Part shown: piece after piece, positions 59,114 to 64,000 of the stretch
Position numbering within the stretch: position 1 is the first letter of the stretch
Layout of the letters: each line of letters opens with the position of its first letter
The notes under the pieces: generated by a model
What the model saw: the letters and a program-made list of their open reading frames with translations, nothing else
Databases searched by the model: none
What the model was told of the DNA's origin: nothing
Translations under genes and position numbers: made by a program
NCBI GenBank assembly: GCA_963930645.1
Contig: CAWVNO010000515.1
Coordinates: 3,208,838-3,272,837 of the forward strand
DNA from: Salticus scenicus
Taxonomy: Eukaryota > Arthropoda > Arachnida > Araneae > Salticidae
DNA: 64,000 nucleotides
Direction of reading: 5' to 3'

Positions 59114-59162
59114 GGAAATCTATATTTCTAGTTTAGGGATTTAGAAAATGACCACTTATTCG
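59114..59162 (+). repeat. Left arm of a 3-kb-spaced inverted repeat
   Basis: GGAAATCTATATTTCTAGTTTAGGGATTTAGAAAATGACCACTTATT-type sequence is the reverse complement of 62022-62071 with only a few mismatches. The arms enclose the hAT element. Confidence 0.8.
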
Positions 59163-60305
59163 TTCTACATGAAGGGAGTATATATTTTTTTTTTTTCTCG
59201 GTGTGAAAATTTACACATAAAAAAGAAAGAAAAAGTATCCTGGTTGATTATTACTATTACATACAAATTTATTTAATTTCACATTGGTTGTGGTTAAAAA
59301 TACTAATTATTGTGTACATTTATATGAAATTTTGACCCATGCTGCCGTATTAAAAAATTTGAAAATGGGATGACAGCGTCATCTGTTGAGCGATAATGCA
59401 CCAAAAGTTAACAGACAGTAATTTATGTCCTAAACACAACCTTTTGTGAAATTCTTCATTTAGAGCTACCACAAAACTTTCGACACATGCACAGAAAGAG
59501 AGGCATTTTCTAAAAATTGTTAAATCGTGTTCTAGAGCTCTCAAAACATGTAAACCCTTCGAAAAACAGAAGTCAGAAATGCGAAACTTTCTTCTGGAAA
59601 AAGGTAAATGTCGATTTTTTTTTTTTTTTTTTTTTAATGCGACATTTTAGCATTTTATAAAATAAGATGACCTATTAAAAATTATACGTAATTTAAAATT
59701 CATTAAAAGTAGAACGTAAAAAAATAATAACTCACGAATTTTTAGTCAATATTAACAATTAAACAGATGCATTTATCTTCCACTTAACCAAAGAAAAGAA
59801 GAAATTCTTTACGAAAATGAATTCATTTCTTAAAATTAACTCGCATTGTCTTTTGAGGGATTTAAAATGTTTCCATTTGTTCTAAGAATGAAATTTTTAC
59901 TTATTCGAGGAATAAAAATTGATTACGGTGAATAAACTCAATTCCCTTTCTGGTTTTAAAATTGATTACTTCTGTACAATTAACCACTTTAAAAAGAGAT
60001 TACATATTATTCTAATGTCAAAAATTTAATTATTGTTAAATGCTGTGACTAATTAGATTGAATTAAGATTATTAAAAGTAAGATCAATGTAAAGTTACAG
60101 AATGCATTAATATTATTATTTTATGGGGAAGCATTGTTTCGGTAACCGAATTTCAGTCGCGTGGTATGTGAGTGAATTAGAAAATTTTCTCAGAACTTTA
60201 ATTATTCTTTTGTAATTGATCTGAAATTATTTAAGCTTGATATAGATTGTGTATAGGACTGATGAAGAAAAGTTAATTATTAAGTATTCTTCTGTTAAGA
60301 AAAAT

Positions 60306-60338
<33 letters not shown>

Positions 60339-60752
60339 CATATTTTAGTCTTATTTTATGAATTTAGCTATGAAAAAACTGGAATTCCGGTATTGAAATT
60401 GAAATGAATACATAAAATGAAATAAATCACCTCAACACAATAACCCCGGACAAATTGTTCATATACAAACAAAAAAAGTTTAACTACATTACGTCTATGT
60501 TGGGAAATTCTCTCATTGGGGGCACTGTCAGAAAAAATTCTGTTATATTAGAAAAAATTTCTGGTAACAAAGTTAACAGAAAGTATTCATATACTATGCC
60601 AAAAATCCGCTGACAAAATTTTTCTGTAACAGAATACTGCAGAGAATATTCGTAAACCTAGATTTTTTTTCCATATGGCACCCTGTAAAAAATCTCTTAT
60701 CAAATAAAATTCTCATTCTCTAACTAGTATCGAATCAGAGCACACTGAATTG
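59163..60752. other. AT-rich DNA, no gene recognised
   Basis: T21 at 59615-59635 and A29 at 60310-60338. 60480-60690 has AAAATTCTGTTATATTAGAAAAAATT-like local inversions. No genes. Confidence 0.5.
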
Positions 60753-61646
60753 TAGAGGTCTGCACGGGCCGGGCTTACGGCCCGAGCCCCAGCCCGGCCC
60801 TCGGGCTGGGTTCGGGCCGAGCCTGAATGAAATTTTCTCCGGGCCGTGTCGGGCCGAATTTTTTTCTGGTTTCCTCGTTAATCAACGAAAAAGGAAAATG
60901 ATAAAAATATTTTTTCAGTCATTTATTTTACATAATTTTACAGGCTGGTATGTCACATAAAGTTCTATTTTGTTAAAAAACAAAACTGTAACTTCAATTT
61001 AATTGTTTATCAGTCTGTCCGTTCGAAATCTGATTTTTCGGAAATATTTTTCGCATGCTTCGAAATTAATATATTTTATTTAAAGTAATATTAGATGGTT
61101 TTCCAATTCAAAATAGTATGCATGTCACTACCAGTTTGCGTACATGTACATAACAAAATAAATTAGATACGTTACTGTGTATAAGGCTTTGTTTCCTATG
61201 ATCTGTTGAGTTTAGGTGGTATGAAAGCTATAAAAATCCTTCCGTTGTAACTTTTTCTCTAAGGCTCCTTTTTCTTTTCTCCAGTGAATGAAAGTAACAT
61301 CATTCTTATCATGGTCAAAATCAACTTTTCTATTCAATATGGTTGGATTAACATTAAAGTTTTCTTTACCGGATCACATGAAAGATTCGAATACATTACG
61401 GTATATAAGAGGAAAGTGCATTTTTAGTAGTATTAACCATTTTAAATACCTTCCTGTATTGTTTGATGAATGCTAATATTTTCGATTTGACTTTCTGTTT
61501 GTCTTTGTGCCTTGTCTATAATAATGAATTTCTGTTTACATATAACTATCTTGTAAAAGTTCAGCAGTTTTGTTAAAGATCGTACTATTGTTTGGTTATA
61601 TAAAACCTCTTCAAAACACATACTAAAAATTTTTTTCATAGAAAGG

Positions 61647-61685
<39 letters not shown>

Positions 61686-61956
61686 TTATTTTACAAAAAA
61701 AATTTTGCAATATTTTTTTTTTTTTTTTTTTGAATTTTTTTTCGGGCCGGGCCGGAATATTTTTGAATCGGGCCGGGCCGGGTCGTGCCTGATTTTATCG
61801 GTTTTTGACCGGGTCAGGCCGGGCCATACACGGTTAAAAAATAAATGGGCCGGGCCGGGCCCGGGCCGAGTTTTTTTACTTCATACCGGGCCGAGCCAGG
61901 TAAGCAAAGCTTCCGTACGGGCCGGGCCTCAAAATTTCGGCCCGTGCAGACCTCTA
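60753..61956. mobile_element. Complete non-autonomous hAT transposon with GC-rich ends
   Basis: The ends TAGAGGTCTGCACGGGCC and GGCCCGTGCAGACCTCTA are perfect inverted repeats. They are flanked by CTGAATTG (60745-60752) and CTGTATTG (61957-61964), an 8-bp target duplication with one mismatch, as expected for hAT. About 110 bp at the left and 215 bp at the right are packed with GGGCCGGGCC-type subterminal repeats, strikingly GC-rich against the AT-rich window. The interior of about 800 bp is AT-rich with T34 and T20 runs (about 61651-61684 and 61711-61730) and has no transposase. At 1,204 bp it needs an enzyme supplied elsewhere. Confidence 0.9.
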
Positions 61957-61971
61957 CTGTATTGTACACGA

Positions 61972-61974
<3 letters not shown>

Positions 61975-62006
<32 letters not shown>
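61975..62006. repeat. (TA)n microsatellite
   Basis: A TA alternation 19 bp beyond the hAT end. Confidence 0.95.
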
Positions 62007-62008
<2 letters not shown>

Positions 62009-62021
62009 GCCTTCATCTAAA

Positions 62022-62071
62022 AGGAATAAGTAGTCATTTTCTGAATCCCTAAACTAGAAATATAGATTTCT
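62022..62071 (-). repeat. Right arm of the 3-kb-spaced inverted repeat
   Basis: The reverse complement of 59114-59162, sharing AATCTATATTTCTAGTTTAG and GAAAATGAC with only small differences. Confidence 0.8.
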
Positions 62072-63089
62072 GTGTTATGAGCATAAGGTAAACAAATAAC
62101 CTGGATAGAATTCTAATCTATGTGATATAGATTATCACATATTATAAAATTATATTTTTCTCATTAAAGGATAGGTAACTTCTCTAAATAAATAAAATTA
62201 TAAATTAAATTCTTTAATCTAAATCAACTATTTAAAGTATAATGGAATAACTGTTTTTATCCTATAAATAATAAATTTTACATTATGCGTTTTCTAATTT
62301 TTATATCTTCCCTTTCATCCCTTTATCAATGTAACTGAAACAAAAATCTTTGATCTGTTCCCAGTATTCACTTAACAAGCGTAACGTACTAAAAATTCTT
62401 TTCGCTCTGTAGATGATAATGTTTTGTCTTATTTCTATCCTTTTGTTTTGGGAAACCAGAAAATAATTAATTCGGTCTCTTTTAATCTTACATTGAAATG
62501 TATCTCCTGCAACCTCTTGTCACCAATTTTACATCAACAGTTAAATAGAATATTTGCTTAGCTAAATATTTTCCCAGGGTCTAAGGCTTGGCGAAATCAT
62601 GCCAACATTCACTATCAACGGTCAATAAATTACTCGTCACTTTTTTAAAAATATGCATGTGAATGTTCATAAAGTAAAGCAACCATTCTCTATCTTCACA
62701 CTTTGAACTTGGCGTGTAATTAAACGCCAAATGCATTGTCATTTGTTTTGCTTCAGTTTGGGAGCGAAGACTTTCTGACTGTTTACTGACCACGAAAGAT
62801 GTAAAAGCCTCAAGAGCGATTCGGGCCTAGGGCCCGGCCTGATTCTCGCGATTGTTTCCCCACTCCATGCTGTATGCTTTGTACTGATATTCCATCTATG
62901 GTCACGCTCAGAATTAGATGTTTTGGAATATTAAATAAATGTACTTTAATCGATATACTGCCTCTTGGATGCGTTCTTGGGTAACCAGTTATCATCTTTA
63001 ATTAATTTTAACTTGACTCTATTTTTTCAGCTTATTTTTAGCGGCCAACGCAATGAAGACTAACTTTTCAACAGTTGATAAACTTCGTC
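62072..63089. other. Unannotated sequence, no gene recognised
   Basis: 62560-63000 is more balanced in composition. Two minus-strand frames (62581-62793, 70 codons; 62810-62995, 61 codons) have mixed residue content but no recognisable domains. The latter includes GGGCCTAGGGCCCGGCC, possibly a fragment of a GC-rich hAT end. Confidence 0.35.
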
Positions 63090-63153
63090 GGATACTGTGC
63101 TTCAACTATATAACATTCATCAGATACTGTGCTTCATCTATATAACAATCTAT
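63090..63153. repeat. 32-bp tandem duplication
   Basis: GGATACTGTGCTTCAACTAT and CAGATACTGTGCTTCATCTAT, each followed by ATAACA, are two adjacent copies. Confidence 0.9.
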
Positions 63154-63411
63154 ACTTTTCTAAATGATGTAACAACATTATGAATATTATGAACTCAGGG
63201 TGCACGTAACGTTGTAACGTTATTATAACTAATTTTTCACTATTCAGACTTTTTTGCAACGCTATAACAACGTTTTGTGCCACCTGGGAATCCTTCGTGT
63301 TGCGAGAAATTCCCGCATGATTCCTTTGGGTCATAAAACAAAATTATATTTTCTAAAACTCGCCTCTGGCGTTCACATTTATTTTCAGAGATTTTTAAAT
63401 GAGATGGACCA
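63154..63411. other. No gene recognised
   Basis: Overlapping short frames on both strands (66 and 70 codons). The plus frame runs into the dispersed repeat at 63412, so neither is credible. Confidence 0.4.
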
Positions 63412-63545
63412 CGATAATATAGGAAAAAGCTCTAGAATTCTAATAGGGGGTTTTAGAACTCGCTGACAAAGGGAACTAGGATTTATAAGGATGACATGTA
63501 ACTATTTTTACCAGAGCCACAATTTTGTTTCTAGATGTCACAGAA
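63412..63545 (+). repeat. Unnamed dispersed repeat, copy 3
   Basis: GATAATATAGGAAAAAGCTC, TAGAATTCTAATA, TAGAACTCGCTGAC, AACTAGGATTTATAAGGATG, ACTATTTTTACCAGAGCCAC and TTTCTAGATGTCACAGA match the copies at 43220-43354 and 58770-58910. Confidence 0.8.
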
Positions 63546-64000
63546 TTTTTTTTCAGTGAAGGCGACGATTTCACCTATCAGACACGGAATCACAGCTTAT
63601 TTTTGTAACTTAGCACTTTTCAGTCCTGGTTTGGTACCAAGTTCTCTGTATGCAAAACAGAAAAAACACATTAAATTCCTCTTTGGACTTGATTCCTCTT
63701 TTTATGTAAAATTTCATTGTGGTTTTTAATGTTTTTTATTAAATGGTTTCCTAATTAATATATATATATGTACCTTTTTATAAATATGTTTAAACTATTC
63801 TTTTTTTTCTCAAGAATTACGTTTCAATATATAAATATGAATATTAATAGATGTCAATAAAAATATTCATCTTATTGCTCTCTAGAATCAGGGCAATATT
63901 GGTGAAAGTTTCTTCATTTTTTTTCTAGCATTCCTGTCCATTAATAAATAAATAAATAAATAAAGGAAACATATTCATAAGCTATCAGTTCATAAAAATA
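63546..64000. other. AT-rich DNA, no gene recognised
   Basis: A 64-codon plus frame (63535-63729) begins at the edge of the dispersed repeat. Its composition is more varied (GLVPSSLYAKQKK) but it matches nothing recognised. AAAT repeats near 63943-63963. Confidence 0.4.

Noticed and set aside
61648..62052. 134-codon plus-strand frame, the longest in the window
   Set aside because: It consists of a T-run (poly-phenylalanine), the GC-rich end of the hAT element and a (TA)n tract. It is a by-product of simple sequence.
62810..62995. 61-codon minus frame with fairly balanced codons
   Set aside because: No start context, splice signal or family recognised. The C-terminal part comes from a GC-rich palindrome resembling hAT ends.
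1..64000. CRISPR array, bacterial operons, prophage or endogenous virus
   Set aside because: No regularly spaced short repeats with unique spacers, no operon-like gene packing, and no recognisable capsid, polymerase or envelope residues on either strand.

Overview
This window is very AT-rich, gene-poor eukaryotic nuclear DNA. It is packed with A/T homopolymer runs, (AT)n, (AAT)n and (GT)n microsatellites, palindromic miniature DNA transposons, tRNA-derived SINE-like repeats and short tandem duplications. There is no bacterial-style gene organisation, no long open reading frame, no rRNA or tRNA gene, no CRISPR array and no recognisable viral gene. The TE mixture (Tc1/mariner and pogo-like MITEs, a deleted mariner, a hAT element with 8-bp target duplications, Helitron/Helentron-like elements with internal arrays) fits an arthropod, plausibly an arachnid such as a spider. 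That placement is inference and the sequence does not prove it. The stretch is probably intergenic or inside a very large intron.

Layout. 1-9 kb: a pogo/Tigger-like MITE (29-352), two back-to-back fold-back elements (1217-1626), a palindromic MITE with CAGTCGGC ends (3960-4173), a hammerhead-like motif (6692-6722), a 431-bp palindrome bounded by TTAA (6784-7214), a dispersed repeat on the minus strand (about 7241-7553), a 150-bp tandem array (7818-8260) and a tRNA-derived SINE (8389-8611). 9-21 kb: mostly featureless AT-rich DNA with several ancient tandem duplications. 21-30 kb: two copies of a Helentron/HINE-like element (21683-22707 and 29362-30169, opposite orientations), a MITE (24970-25232) and a non-autonomous mariner that keeps part of the transposase helix-turn-helix region (25456-26018).

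30-37 kb: the least repetitive part, with three moderately complex stretches that could be conserved non-coding DNA, a hammerhead-like inverted repeat (35820-35884) and a promoter-like cluster of two facing CACGTG boxes (36281-36319). 38.7-41.3 kb: the longest HINE-like copy (seven 172-bp units), followed 14 bp later by a Helitron-like 3' end and a second tandem array. 43-45 kb: a cluster of SINE-like repeats and the best, still weak, exon-like candidates (44061-44159 and 44645-44748, each followed by AATAAA). 45-58 kb: AT-rich DNA with tandem duplications, a homeodomain-site cluster (54446-54493) and an array of alternating 145-bp monomers (57379-58145). 58-64 kb: two copies of an unnamed dispersed repeat and a complete non-autonomous hAT element with GC-rich ends (60753-61956).

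No set of genes works together here. The recurring theme is sequence made by transposition (MITEs, HINE-like, hAT, SINE) and by local tandem duplication. The item most worth following up is the HINE-like family: three copies share a 5' palindrome, a 3' terminal hairpin and a variable number of 172-bp internal units, and the 5' palindrome keeps its symmetry where its sequence has changed.
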